From NCBI GenBank assembly GCA_002336085.1, contig DDEH01000049.1, forward strand, positions 1 through 16,919: a DNA stretch of 16,919 bases. Direction: 5' to 3'. The position numbers were made by a program, and so were the translations under genes. How positions within the stretch are numbered: the stretch's first letter is position 1; each line of letters opens with the position of its first letter. Below the pieces are notes generated by a model that saw nothing but the letters and a program-made list of their open reading frames with translations, searched no databases and was not told the origin of the DNA. Of this stretch, positions 7,535 through 14,752 are shown in pieces. Source of the stretch: Flavobacteriales bacterium UBA1959 (GTDB lineage Bacteria; Bacteroidota; Bacteroidia; Flavobacteriales_D; Sanyastnellaceae).

Positions 7535-7951
7535 ATGAGTGACCAGAACAATAGAGAAGAGATATTTTCAAAGCCAGTACGTGCTGGAAAGCGCACCTAC
7601 TTTTTTGATGTAAAAGCGACGCGGGGACGAGACTTGTACATGACAATCACAGAAAGCAAGCGGCGCTTTGACGATGACGGCAACGTTCATTACCAAAAGC
7701 ACAAAATTTTCCTCTATCGCGAAGATTTTCAAAATTTTGAAGAAGGTTTCATCGCTGCAACTGATAAAATCGACGAGCTTATGGCTACCGGAGAGTACCG
7801 CGACCCTATAGCAGAACGTGAAGCACGCCACAGCAATGAAGCCAAGTCTGAATACGATTCGAACGACGCTACTGAGACAGAAACGGCTGAGCCGACTGAA
7901 AGCAATGGAGCAGAATCCGATGCAGATGACATTAGTTTCGACGACCTCTGA
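7535..7951 (+). CDS. DUF3276 family PUR-domain nucleic acid-binding protein
   Basis: This 138-residue protein matches the DUF3276 family widespread in Bacteroidota, whose fold resembles the eukaryotic PUR-alpha repeat that binds single-stranded DNA and RNA. Family features are EEIFSKPVRAGKRTYFFDVKATRGRDLY at 8-35, ITESKRR (38-44), the basic and aromatic YQKHKIFLYREDF (53-65) and a short helix ending near 85. Residues 100-138 are a low-complexity acidic tail rich in Glu, Asp, Ser and Thr, probably disordered, ending DDISFDDL. Such tails can moderate nucleic acid binding or recruit partners; this is inference. It has its own promoter-like -7 box and is flanked by 69 and 276 bp gaps, so it is probably transcribed alone. 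No enzymatic motif is visible. The ATG at 7535 fits the family N-terminus. Confidence 0.88.
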   Translation: MSDQNNREEIFSKPVRAGKRTYFFDVKATRGRDLYMTITESKRRFDDDGNVHYQKHKIFLYREDFQNFEEGFIAATDKIDELMATGEYRDPIAEREARHSNEAKSEYDSNDATETETAEPTESNGAESDADDISFDDL

Positions 7952-8040
7952 ATTTCAGTGAGCGTTCCACTCCCAGTGCACCCCATTGCTCTAGCGTCAA
8001 AGCGTTGAAAACTTTTACCGCCCTCGCACGTCTGCGCCAT

Positions 8041-8048
8041 TATCTTTG
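8041..8048 (+). promoter_or_regulatory. Consensus -7 box TATCTTTG for the parAB operon
   Basis: This is an exact match to the Bacteroidota TAnnTTTG element. It is the best promoter candidate in the gap before parA. No strong TTG -33 element is visible 19-21 bases upstream; the closest T-rich stretch is CTTTTACC at 8012-8019. Confidence 0.5.
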
Positions 8049-8068
8049 GATGATGCAGGATGCGTGAC

Positions 8069-8082
8069 TTTCAAGCTTGAAA
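8069..8082. promoter_or_regulatory. Perfect 14 bp palindrome TTTCAAGCTTGAAA in the parA leader
   Basis: The two 7-base arms are fully complementary. The outer arms TTTCA/TGAAA are the same as in the general parS core TTTCA-CG-TGAAA, but the centre is four bases (AGCT) instead of two. It lies 21 bases downstream of the -7 box. It may be an operator, a divergent ParB-like site or chance: about one perfect 14-mer palindrome is expected in a window of this size. Confidence 0.3.
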
Positions 8083-8105
8083 ATTTAAGCAGGGATGAAC
8101 GCAGC

Positions 8106-8131
8106 GTCCAAACCGGCTTGTCGGTTCGGAC
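8106..8131 (+). other. Hairpin in the parA 5' leader
   Basis: GTCC-A-AACCG, loop GCTTGT, CGGTT-C-GGAC folds into a 4 + 5 bp stem interrupted by one A/C mismatch. No T run follows, so it is not a classical intrinsic terminator. It sits about 100 bases before the parA ATG and could shape the leader RNA. Confidence 0.4.
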
Positions 8132-8227
8132 CACTGCTTGATTCAATGTGCTAAAGCGGCGCAATTTATAAGAGATTTGAGGCGTTTACGTCAAAGTAGG
8201 CGCAAAAACAGAAAACAACACGGAGAC

Positions 8228-9040
8228 ATGGGAAAGGTCATCGCCATTGCAAATCAAAAAGGAGGTGTCGGCAAAACAACAACTGCCATTAACCTAGGGG
8301 CATGCTTTGCTGTTTTAGAATATAAAACGCTTCTCATTGATGCCGACCCGCAGGCCAATGCTACATCCGGACTCGGCATTGAACCTAGTGCAGTCGATCA
8401 TGGAACCTACGAAGCGTTGTTGGGAGACACTGCGGTGAAGTCCTACATTCAAAAAACATCCACACCCAATCTCGATGTTCTTCCGGCTCGCATTGATCTA
8501 GTAGGAGCTGAAATCGAGCTAATCTCTGTTGACGAGAGAGAGCAACAGTTGCGCAAGTCTATCGCACACTTGAAGGAAGACTATGACTTCATTCTCATCG
8601 ATTGCTCTCCAAGCCTTGGATTGATAACGCTCAACTCACTTACCGCTGCCGATTCTGTCTTAATCCCTGTTCAATGTGAGTACTTTGCTTTGGAAGGCCT
8701 TGGAAAACTTCTAAACACGATTAAAATTGTCCAGACTCAGCTAAACGAAGCACTCGATGTTGAAGGAATCCTGTTGACGATGTACGATACACGACTGAGA
8801 TTGGCGAATCAGGTAGTGGACGAAGTGCGCACTCACTTTCAAGACATGGTCATGAAAACCGTCATACATCGGAATACACGACTTGGGGAAGCACCGAGCT
8901 TTGGAGAGTCCATCATCATGCATGATGCATCCTCAAAAGGTTCAATAAACTACCTCAATCTTGCTCGAGAACTTCTGCAACGCAATCGCATGACGCAATT
9001 GACCGATGAGGAAAAAACAATTCCACTGACAAACGACTAA
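8228..9040 (+). CDS. parA: Chromosome-partitioning ATPase ParA (Soj)
   Basis: This 270-residue P-loop ATPase of the ParA/MinD family uses ATP-dependent, non-specific DNA binding to move ParB-parS complexes and segregate the origin region. The deviant Walker A KGGVGKTT is at 11-18, with the signature lysine K11. LLIDADPQAN (35-44) is the A' box and FILIDCSPS with D125 is Walker B. The C-terminal part has RLGEAPSFGESI, typical of chromosomal Soj proteins. The frame is open upstream to a TTG at 8138, but the ATG at 8228 is chosen. It follows GGAGAC, and the protein begins directly with the conserved MGKVIAIANQKGGVGKT. The length equals that of other chromosomal ParA proteins. parB follows after 15 bases, which is the usual pair. 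Confidence 0.95.
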   Translation: MGKVIAIANQKGGVGKTTTAINLGACFAVLEYKTLLIDADPQANATSGLGIEPSAVDHGTYEALLGDTAVKSYIQKTSTPNLDVLPARIDLVGAEIELISVDEREQQLRKSIAHLKEDYDFILIDCSPSLGLITLNSLTAADSVLIPVQCEYFALEGLGKLLNTIKIVQTQLNEALDVEGILLTMYDTRLRLANQVVDEVRTHFQDMVMKTVIHRNTRLGEAPSFGESIIMHDASSKGSINYLNLARELLQRNRMTQLTDEEKTIPLTND

Positions 9041-9055
9041 AGCGCAGGCTCGGTA

Positions 9056-9946
9056 ATGGCAAAAAAACAAGCCCTTGGAAAAGGATTAGGCGCGCTGCTT
9101 TCTCATGCACCTGAGCGAGTTCTAACTACGCCTGCGGTCGCTCCTCCGTCAATCATTGGAAACATGGCAGGTACGATCGCTATGTTGACCATTAGTCAAA
9201 TCGAGGCAAATCAAGAACAACCGAGAAAAGAATTTGAACAAGCACCGTTGGAAGAGCTCGCTAAGAGCATCCAAGAACTGGGAATCATTCAGCCCATTAC
9301 CGTTCATAAAATTCGCGCGGAAAAGTACCAAATAATTAGCGGCGAGAGACGTTTTCGCGCGGCGCAACTTGCCCTCCTTGAGGCCATTCCTGCATACATC
9401 CGAGAGGCCAACGACCAAACGGTCCTCGAAATGGCCTTGGTCGAAAATATTCAGCGAGAAGACTTACACGCCATTGAGATTGCTATTTCATTTCAACGGC
9501 TCATCGAGGAATGCAAATTAACACATGAAGAGCTCGGCAAGCGTTTGGGAAAGAGCCGAAGCACCATTACAAATTACGTCCGATTGCTGCAGTTGCCTGG
9601 GCCGATGCAAATCGCTGTTCGCAACAAGCAAATCAGCATGGGACATGCACGAGCACTAATCGCGATCGATGATGCCGCATGGCAATCAACGGTATTCCGT
9701 CGAATTGTCGAACAAAACTTATCCGTGCGTCAAGTCGAAGAGTTGTCCCAAGTCAAACGGAATCAAACCAATCATCAAAACAGGCCAATTTTGACGTTTG
9801 ACGAGCAAAAAGTCCAAGCAGATTTGCGTCTAAAATTCGGGAAAAATATTCGGCTAAAATCGGCATCAGATGGAAAGGGAAAAATTGAAATTCCATACTC
9901 CTCCTCGGAAGAATTAGATGAGCTACTTCAATTGTGGGGCATTTAA
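9056..9946 (+). CDS. parB: Chromosome-partitioning protein ParB (Spo0J)
   Basis: This 296-residue protein is the centromere-binding CTPase clamp that loads at parS sites and spreads along DNA. The basic N-terminus KKQALGKGLGALL (3-15) is the segment known to stimulate ParA ATPase. The ParB/Srx domain spans about 43-135, including GERRFRA (96-102, part of the CTP-binding pocket) and ENIQRED (130-136). The helix-turn-helix for parS recognition lies around 155-182 (LGKSRSTITNYVRLLQLP). A C-terminal dimerisation segment is at about 245-296. A somewhat variable linker (16-42) follows the ParA-contact peptide. The ATG at 9056 is 15 bases after the parA stop. No complete parS-like inverted repeat (TGTTNCACGTGNAACA type) was found by eye in this window. 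Confidence 0.95.
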   Translation: MAKKQALGKGLGALLSHAPERVLTTPAVAPPSIIGNMAGTIAMLTISQIEANQEQPRKEFEQAPLEELAKSIQELGIIQPITVHKIRAEKYQIISGERRFRAAQLALLEAIPAYIREANDQTVLEMALVENIQREDLHAIEIAISFQRLIEECKLTHEELGKRLGKSRSTITNYVRLLQLPGPMQIAVRNKQISMGHARALIAIDDAAWQSTVFRRIVEQNLSVRQVEELSQVKRNQTNHQNRPILTFDEQKVQADLRLKFGKNIRLKSASDGKGKIEIPYSSSEELDELLQLWGI

Positions 9947-9974
9947 CAAAGACCGATATTCAAAGAATGAATTG

Positions 9975-10541
9975 ATGCGTGAATCGTGCCTAATAATAGC
10001 ATCAATTGCTTGCCTGTCTTGGTCCGCTCTAAACGCATCAGAGCCTGCCTTTGAACCTGCAACGACTGCGGCGTCAGACAGCACCCGGAGTGATACTGAA
10101 CAGCAAATCCTGCGTACAACACGATTGGCACTATTTATTCCGGGAGCGGGACAATTGTCCAACCAAAATTACTTCAAGGCAGCTTGCGTTTGGGGTGGGT
10201 TCGCCTACGGCGTGAAATTCTTGATAGACAACACCCGAGATTTAAAAAACACCCGAACGAATCTAATCGCTGCAATCGAACAGGATTCCGGTTTTTTTGC
10301 GATCAACACTCTCACGGAACGTGAAACATACGACCAACGATATCGAGACCTGTCTTGGATGCTCCTTGCCGGAATTCATGGACTCTCTATACTCGACGCC
10401 CATGTGAGCGCTAACTTGCAGTCGTTTGATGTTTCAGAAGATTTATCCCTCCGCTGGGGATTCTTTCGCTTACAAAACCAATCTACTCTTGGCCTAACTT
10501 TAAATTGGCAACCGGGGCTTCATAAGCGCCATCAACTATAA
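9975..10541 (+). CDS. DUF5683 family membrane protein
   Basis: This is a 188-residue protein of unknown function. In Bacteroidota, DUF5683 proteins are typically encoded directly downstream of parB. A signal peptide or N-terminal membrane segment lies at 5-20 (CLIIASIACLSWSALN), followed by a Ser/Thr/Ala-rich linker. The DUF5683 core starts at about 46 with TTRLALFIPGAGQLSNQNYFKAA, whose PGxGQ-N-YxK pattern is diagnostic. Two further hydrophobic segments are at 66-84 and 125-141. The frame is open to 9918 inside parB, but that extension would put 19 polar residues in front of the signal peptide. The ATG at 9975 is therefore chosen, leaving 28 bases after the parB stop. lepB starts 14 bases downstream. 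An envelope-linked structural role is a guess from membrane topology only. Confidence 0.8.
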   Translation: MRESCLIIASIACLSWSALNASEPAFEPATTAASDSTRSDTEQQILRTTRLALFIPGAGQLSNQNYFKAACVWGGFAYGVKFLIDNTRDLKNTRTNLIAAIEQDSGFFAINTLTERETYDQRYRDLSWMLLAGIHGLSILDAHVSANLQSFDVSEDLSLRWGFFRLQNQSTLGLTLNWQPGLHKRHQL

Positions 10542-10555
10542 CCGCTGACAATAAA

Positions 10556-12157
10556 ATGCCCATCATTCAATCGCTTCCTTGGATATTGTTACTCGTGATC
10601 ATTATCGAGCACACAATATTCTTGCCCAAACTCTTTAAGACGGCACAACTCACAGGCTGGCATGGCCATATCCCTGGATTGAATTACTGGACATGGCTAA
10701 AAGCAATTGAGCGACCGTGGTATTGGATTTTCTTACTCATCATTCCAGGCATCAACCTATTAATTCTTGTTATCATGCACGTGGAATTGTCCATTTGCTT
10801 TGATCAAAGGTCTTCCTCAGATCAGTGGAAGATTGGAGCAATTCCATGGGTTTTCCTTCCGCTGTTAAGTTCGAGCGATGCCAAGTATTCCGGCAGAAGA
10901 GACTGGAGCAAAACAAAGAAATCTGTATTTCGCGATTGGAGCGAGTCCATTTTATGGGCACTTGTTGTTGCCACCATTGTGCGGACCTTTGTCTTTGAAG
11001 CTTTCACTATTCCAACGGCATCCATGGAGGGAAGCATGCTTGTGGGGGATTATCTCTATGTCAGCAAAACAGCTTACGGCCCAAAAGTGCCTCAAACACC
11101 TGTTTCTATTCCGTTGCTTCACAATGTCATTCCAGGCGGCATGACCCCAAGTTACCTCGAATGGTTTGCATTGCCATTTACTCGATTGCCTGGGATCAGT
11201 GACGTGAAGCGCTATGACGCTGTTGTATTTAATTTCCCCCACGGCGACACCATAGTGGTTGACCCCAATTTAGCTGGTCATGATTATTACGGTATTTTAA
11301 GAGGTGAAGCCATTGCAAGTGCTGGTGGAAACATTGACATGTACCTTGAAGAAAGCGAACGCTACAATGCCGACGCACGGAGAAAGTTGTCCAAACGGTA
11401 TGGTATCAAAGGCAGGCCACTTGACAAAACAGAGAATTACGTGAAGCGCTGCGTGGGTCTACCCGGCGAAGCGATTTCTGTCGTTGACGGTGTACTTCAG
11501 ATCAATGGAGCCGCCATTGAGCCACCAGCCGGTTTGCAATACGAGTACACGGTAACATTCAAATCACAACTGGACGCGCGACGTGCTATTTCCGGATTGA
11601 ATTTGACCAATGTCGATCTTGGCCCTGCTAAAATGATGGGAGATGCTGTCCAAGTGGTGTTAGCCTTGACCTTTAAGGAAATTGACTCCCTCGAAAAAGG
11701 TACGTTAGCCACCTCTATAAAACGCATCGATGTCTCTTCGCGGCAAGGATCTCTCGCTATGTTCCCCAATGTTTCTAGCGCTGAATTTGACCAATGGGAC
11801 CCAGACAATCTTGGCCCCATTAGACTGCCCCATCAAGGCATGACTGTCGACTTGAGCGCGCGCAATTTAGCCTTGTATCGCCGTGCAATTTCGACTTACG
11901 AAGGACGCGACCTGGATGAGCGCGATGGAACAGTTTACATTGATGGAGCAGCAGTTAAATCCTACACCTTTGACCTTGACTATTATTGGATGATGGGCGA
12001 CAACCGCCATCGATCTGCTGATTCAAGAATGTGGGGATTCGTTCCGCAAACCCATATCGTTGGTCGCGCCTCATTCGTCTGGTTCTCGAAACAAAACGAA
12101 GCTCAGCATGGAGAAAGTAAAATCCGTTGGGAGCGAATGTTTCAGTCCGTTAAATGA
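10556..12157 (+). CDS. lepB: Signal peptidase I LepB with N-terminal DUF5684-like region
   Basis: This 533-residue serine/lysine endopeptidase removes signal peptides from exported preproteins at the outer face of the inner membrane. The N-terminal ~80 residues contain two membrane segments (9-23, 57-75) and GWHGHIPGLNYWTWLKAIERP (34-54), resembling the DUF5684 region found on Bacteroidota LepB. A further membrane segment spans about 131-148. Box B is TIPTASMEGSM with the catalytic S156; box C is RYDAVVFNFP (219-228); box D is NYVKRCVGLPGE with the general base K297; box E is GDNRHRSADSRMWGFVP (481-497). Box C to D (about 65 residues) and box D to E (about 175 residues) carry large insertions compared with E. 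coli LepB. The catalytic set is complete, so the enzyme should be active. Its stop overlaps the wbqC start by four bases (ATGA). Confidence 0.95.
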   Translation: MPIIQSLPWILLLVIIIEHTIFLPKLFKTAQLTGWHGHIPGLNYWTWLKAIERPWYWIFLLIIPGINLLILVIMHVELSICFDQRSSSDQWKIGAIPWVFLPLLSSSDAKYSGRRDWSKTKKSVFRDWSESILWALVVATIVRTFVFEAFTIPTASMEGSMLVGDYLYVSKTAYGPKVPQTPVSIPLLHNVIPGGMTPSYLEWFALPFTRLPGISDVKRYDAVVFNFPHGDTIVVDPNLAGHDYYGILRGEAIASAGGNIDMYLEESERYNADARRKLSKRYGIKGRPLDKTENYVKRCVGLPGEAISVVDGVLQINGAAIEPPAGLQYEYTVTFKSQLDARRAISGLNLTNVDLGPAKMMGDAVQVVLALTFKEIDSLEKGTLATSIKRIDVSSRQGSLAMFPNVSSAEFDQWDPDNLGPIRLPHQGMTVDLSARNLALYRRAISTYEGRDLDERDGTVYIDGAAVKSYTFDLDYYWMMGDNRHRSADSRMWGFVPQTHIVGRASFVWFSKQNEAQHGESKIRWERMFQSVK

Positions 12158-12807
12158 CTGCCGTACTCCCGTTCGCGCCCTTTCCGCCTTTGCACTGGTG
12201 GTACTTAGCGACGGGTGGCCATGGAGGATCATTCGCCTTCGAAACTGACGGCCATTTTGCAAAACAGACATTGCGCAATCGTATGGTGATTTCGGGGCCA
12301 CAAGGAAAGGTGGTACTCTCGTTTCCGTTGCAAGCAAAAGAAGTTAACTCAGATGAACGAGACAGGGTGCTTTCTCCTCACTTCGCCCCTACCCACTCGT
12401 TTCGGACGCTCAAATCTGCATATGGTGGGGCTCCCTTTTTTGAACACTTCGAGGAAGATCTCCGCCATATTTGGAAGGAATATTTGCCCAATAACACAAA
12501 CAATGACCCGAGAGACATTAAGCATCTTACTGCATTCAATCGCGCGACGATTGAATGGGTTGCCGCAACATGCGATTGGACATTGCACCCCCTAAACGTG
12601 CCCTTGCCTGCATTTGAACGAACGCCAATAGACTTGCGCGACAAACACACACTTGCCGGAGAGGGATGGGCCTTTCAACGGTATACGCAACTTTTTGAAC
12701 AGACAAATGGATTCGTTCCAGGCTGTTCCATTCTTGACGCTTTAATGACGCTTGGACCTACCGCTGTTCATCAACAAATTCATTGCTTGACTCAACGAGC
12801 AACTTAG
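12154..12807 (+). CDS. WbqC family protein
   Basis: This 217-residue protein belongs to the WbqC-like family, whose name comes from an O-antigen cluster gene and whose reaction is not established. Family motifs are the N-terminal LPFAPFPPLHWWYLA, QTLRNRM (38-44), the strand VVLSFPL, and HSFRTLKSAYGGAPFFEHF (81-99). The C-terminal motif comprises RYTQLFEQ (176-183), GFVPGCSILDAL (186-197) and TLGP. There is no signal peptide or membrane segment. In Bacteroidota this gene commonly sits directly after lepB, as here, where start and stop codons overlap (ATGA) and imply translational coupling. A link to envelope polysaccharide or protein export is possible but unproven. gcvT begins 18 bases downstream. 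Confidence 0.85.
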   Translation: MTAVLPFAPFPPLHWWYLATGGHGGSFAFETDGHFAKQTLRNRMVISGPQGKVVLSFPLQAKEVNSDERDRVLSPHFAPTHSFRTLKSAYGGAPFFEHFEEDLRHIWKEYLPNNTNNDPRDIKHLTAFNRATIEWVAATCDWTLHPLNVPLPAFERTPIDLRDKHTLAGEGWAFQRYTQLFEQTNGFVPGCSILDALMTLGPTAVHQQIHCLTQRAT

Positions 12808-12825
12808 ACTCTTTAACTTCGTTTC

Positions 12826-13917
12826 ATGAACGATTCAGCGCTTCCCTTAAATAAGACAATATTGCACCAACATCACCTGGATGCAGGAGCTAAGATGGTA
12901 GCCTATGCCGGGTTTGAAATGCCCGTTTCTTACGCAGGATTGATACAAGAACACAATTCAGTTCGGAATGCTTGCGGTATGTTTGATGTTTCTCATATGG
13001 GGGAATTTCGAGTCAAAGGTCCTGAAGCCATCGAATTGATTCAATGGATTTCATCCAATGATGCCGGAAAGCTTCAAGCCGGCAAAGTTCAATACAGTTG
13101 TATGCCCAACGGATCCGGTGGAATCGTAGACGATCTTTTGATTTACTGCATCAGCGAGGTCGATTTTATGCTCGTCGTCAATGCTTCCAATCGAGAAAAG
13201 GACTGGAATTGGATTGCCTCCCAAAACCGATGGAATGCCTCCGTATCAGATGAATCAGACAATTGGTCCCTCATCGCTGTTCAAGGACCGCATGCCTTAG
13301 CATACTTGCAACCACTATCTGCTTCATCGGGCCTTGATGAAATGGAGTATTACACTTTCCGGGAAGATGCGATTGTCGGCAAGTCCGCTTTCATCAGTTC
13401 CACAGGCTATACTGGAGCAGGAGGCTTTGAAATTTACCTGCCCAATGAGCACGCCGGAGCTGTCTGGGAAGCACTGCTGAAAGCTGGAGTTGAACCCTGC
13501 GGTTTGGGCGCACGCGACACGTTGAGAATGGAAGCCGGATTCTGCCTATATGGCAACGATATCGATGACAGCACTTCGCCGCTGGCCGCTGGCCTTGGTT
13601 GGATTGTTAAATTCAACAAAGACTTTGTCGATGGGAAAAGACTAGCCAAAGAAAAAGAACAGGGATCTCCTTTGTTGCTTCGTGGTTTCGTTTTAGAAGA
13701 ACGTGGAATTCCACGCCAAGGATATGAAATTGAAAGCCCATCCGGACAGGTTATTGGCCATATAACTAGCGGGACCCAATCTCCTACGCTCGGATATGGC
13801 ATAGCAATGGGTTACATTCAGCAGGAATTCGCTGCTCTCAATAGTTCGGTTAAAATAAGGATTCGAAAAAATGCCGTTGCAGCCCGAGTAACACGTCCAG
13901 GTTTCCTTGCAAAATAA
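12826..13917 (+). CDS. gcvT: Aminomethyltransferase GcvT (glycine cleavage T protein)
   Basis: This 363-residue enzyme is the T protein of the glycine cleavage system. It transfers the methylene group from the aminomethyl-lipoyl H protein to tetrahydrofolate and releases ammonia. Recognised features are VAYAGFEMPVSY (25-36), GMFDVSHMGEFRVKG (51-65) and SSNDAGKLQAGKVQYS (76-91) with the catalytic-site Asp D79. GLGARDTLRMEAGF (226-239) and the C-terminal barrel with HITSGTQSPTLGYGIAMGY (312-330) complete the set. The length is normal. These features distinguish it from YgfZ, which lacks the full folate-site set. The gene ends in tandem stops (TAATAA). gcvH and gcvP are not in the window, so the system is dispersed. 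It is probably the last gene of the run starting at parA, because a 76 bp gap follows. Confidence 0.95.
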   Translation: MNDSALPLNKTILHQHHLDAGAKMVAYAGFEMPVSYAGLIQEHNSVRNACGMFDVSHMGEFRVKGPEAIELIQWISSNDAGKLQAGKVQYSCMPNGSGGIVDDLLIYCISEVDFMLVVNASNREKDWNWIASQNRWNASVSDESDNWSLIAVQGPHALAYLQPLSASSGLDEMEYYTFREDAIVGKSAFISSTGYTGAGGFEIYLPNEHAGAVWEALLKAGVEPCGLGARDTLRMEAGFCLYGNDIDDSTSPLAAGLGWIVKFNKDFVDGKRLAKEKEQGSPLLLRGFVLEERGIPRQGYEIESPSGQVIGHITSGTQSPTLGYGIAMGYIQQEFAALNSSVKIRIRKNAVAARVTRPGFLAK

Positions 13918-13993
13918 TAACTTTCTGCACTTTCATACCTTCTGATTTCTCTGAGTATTGAATCGAAAGACTGTCCGTAACAAAAAAATAAGC

Positions 13994-14752
13994 ATGACCA
14001 AAGCTCCATCTGTGAACCACGTTGAAGTTTGTTTTTCTCCTGCCGACTATGCCCTTTACGAGTCAGGGTTCGACTTAGTCGTTGTCATCGATGTCTTGCG
14101 AGCGACATCCGCAATATGTACTGCCTTGCAAAATGGAGTGGAGCGCATCAAGCCAGTGGCGACAGTAGAGGAAGCTCGTCTGTGGCAAGCCAAAGGCTAT
14201 ATCGCAGCCGCAGAGCGCAATGGTGCAATCGTTGATGGATTTGATATGGGGAACAGCCCTGTTGCTTTCAATAGCAAATCTCAACAGTTAAAAGGTCAAA
14301 CTGTTGTACTCACCACCACAAATGGAACAAAGGCCATAGACATCGCTTCGAACAAAAGGACCGTGGTCATAGGGGCACTAAACAACCTCGACGCACTGTC
14401 CTCATGGCTTTTGAAACAAGATGAGAACGTTTTGATCCTGGGCTCAGGCTGGAAGGATAAGTTTAACCTTGAAGACACCATTTGTGCTGGAGCCATTGCC
14501 GATCGGCTGCTTGGTTCTGGCAAGTTTATTGCTGACGAAGACAGTACAATTGCTGCCAAGTTTATTTATCGATCAGCCCGGGATAACATGTTCGCTTATC
14601 TCAAGGCATCTTCACACCGTCGTCGGCTTCGAAAGTTGAATTTGAATGAGGATGTCAAGTACTGCCTTACGCCGAACAATGTGAGTACAATACCCATCTT
14701 AAAAAACGGATATTTGGTGCCACTTGATGAAGATCCTGCAGCAAATCAATAA
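13994..14752 (+). CDS. 2-phosphosulfolactate phosphatase family protein (ComB-like)
   Basis: This 252-residue protein matches the ComB family. The founding member is an archaeal Mg-dependent phosphatase that hydrolyses 2-phosphosulfolactate to sulfolactate in coenzyme M synthesis. Family motifs are DVLRATSAI (33-41), AAERNG (72-77), GFDMGNSP (82-89), LTTTNGTKAI (106-115) and the stretch LGSGWKDKFNLEDTICAGAI (149-168). Coenzyme M is not expected in Bacteroidota, so the substrate here may be another sulfonate or a phosphate ester; a link to sulfonolipid or sulfolactate metabolism is only an inference. The frame is open to a TTG at 13958, but the ATG at 13994 is chosen because it directly precedes the conserved N-terminus. 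The next gene starts inside its 3' end (26-base overlap), so the downstream genes are likely coupled to it. Confidence 0.85.
   Translation: MTKAPSVNHVEVCFSPADYALYESGFDLVVVIDVLRATSAICTALQNGVERIKPVATVEEARLWQAKGYIAAAERNGAIVDGFDMGNSPVAFNSKSQQLKGQTVVLTTTNGTKAIDIASNKRTVVIGALNNLDALSSWLLKQDENVLILGSGWKDKFNLEDTICAGAIADRLLGSGKFIADEDSTIAAKFIYRSARDNMFAYLKASSHRRRLRKLNLNEDVKYCLTPNNVSTIPILKNGYLVPLDEDPAANQ

Larger units (their letters stand above)
7952..8227 (+). promoter_or_regulatory. parA leader region: consensus -7 box, palindrome and hairpin
   Basis: These 276 bases separate DUF3276 from parA. TATCTTTG at 8041-8048 is an exact TAnnTTTG -7 box, which would give a parA leader of about 170 bases. Within that leader lie a perfect 14 bp palindrome (8069-8082) and a hairpin (8106-8131), listed separately. 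A TTG-initiated in-frame extension of parA from 8138 exists but is basic, low-complexity and lies outside the ParA family. A 19-codon frame MNAASKPACRFGPLLDSMC at 8095-8154 is preceded by CAGGG; I do not consider it a supported gene. Confidence 0.5.

Noticed and set aside
7964..7970. GTTCCAC, half of a parS-like site near parA
   Set aside because: The second half is absent (followed by TCCCAGTG) and a 7-base match is expected by chance.
8095..8154. 19-codon frame in the parA leader, possible leader peptide
   Set aside because: Short frames like this are common by chance. It has no regulatory codon run, and its sequence overlaps the hairpin whose bases explain most of it.
8138..8227. TTG-initiated N-terminal extension of ParA (30 residues)
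   Set aside because: The extension is basic and low in complexity. The ATG at 8228 is preceded by GGAG and begins exactly at the conserved family N-terminus.
9918..9974. Upstream extension of the DUF5683 protein into parB
   Set aside because: It would place polar residues before a clear signal peptide that begins at the ATG at 9975.
13702..13715. CGTGGAATTCCACG, perfect 14 bp palindrome
   Set aside because: It lies inside gcvT and encodes the stretch RGIPR in frame. About one such palindrome is expected by chance in this window.
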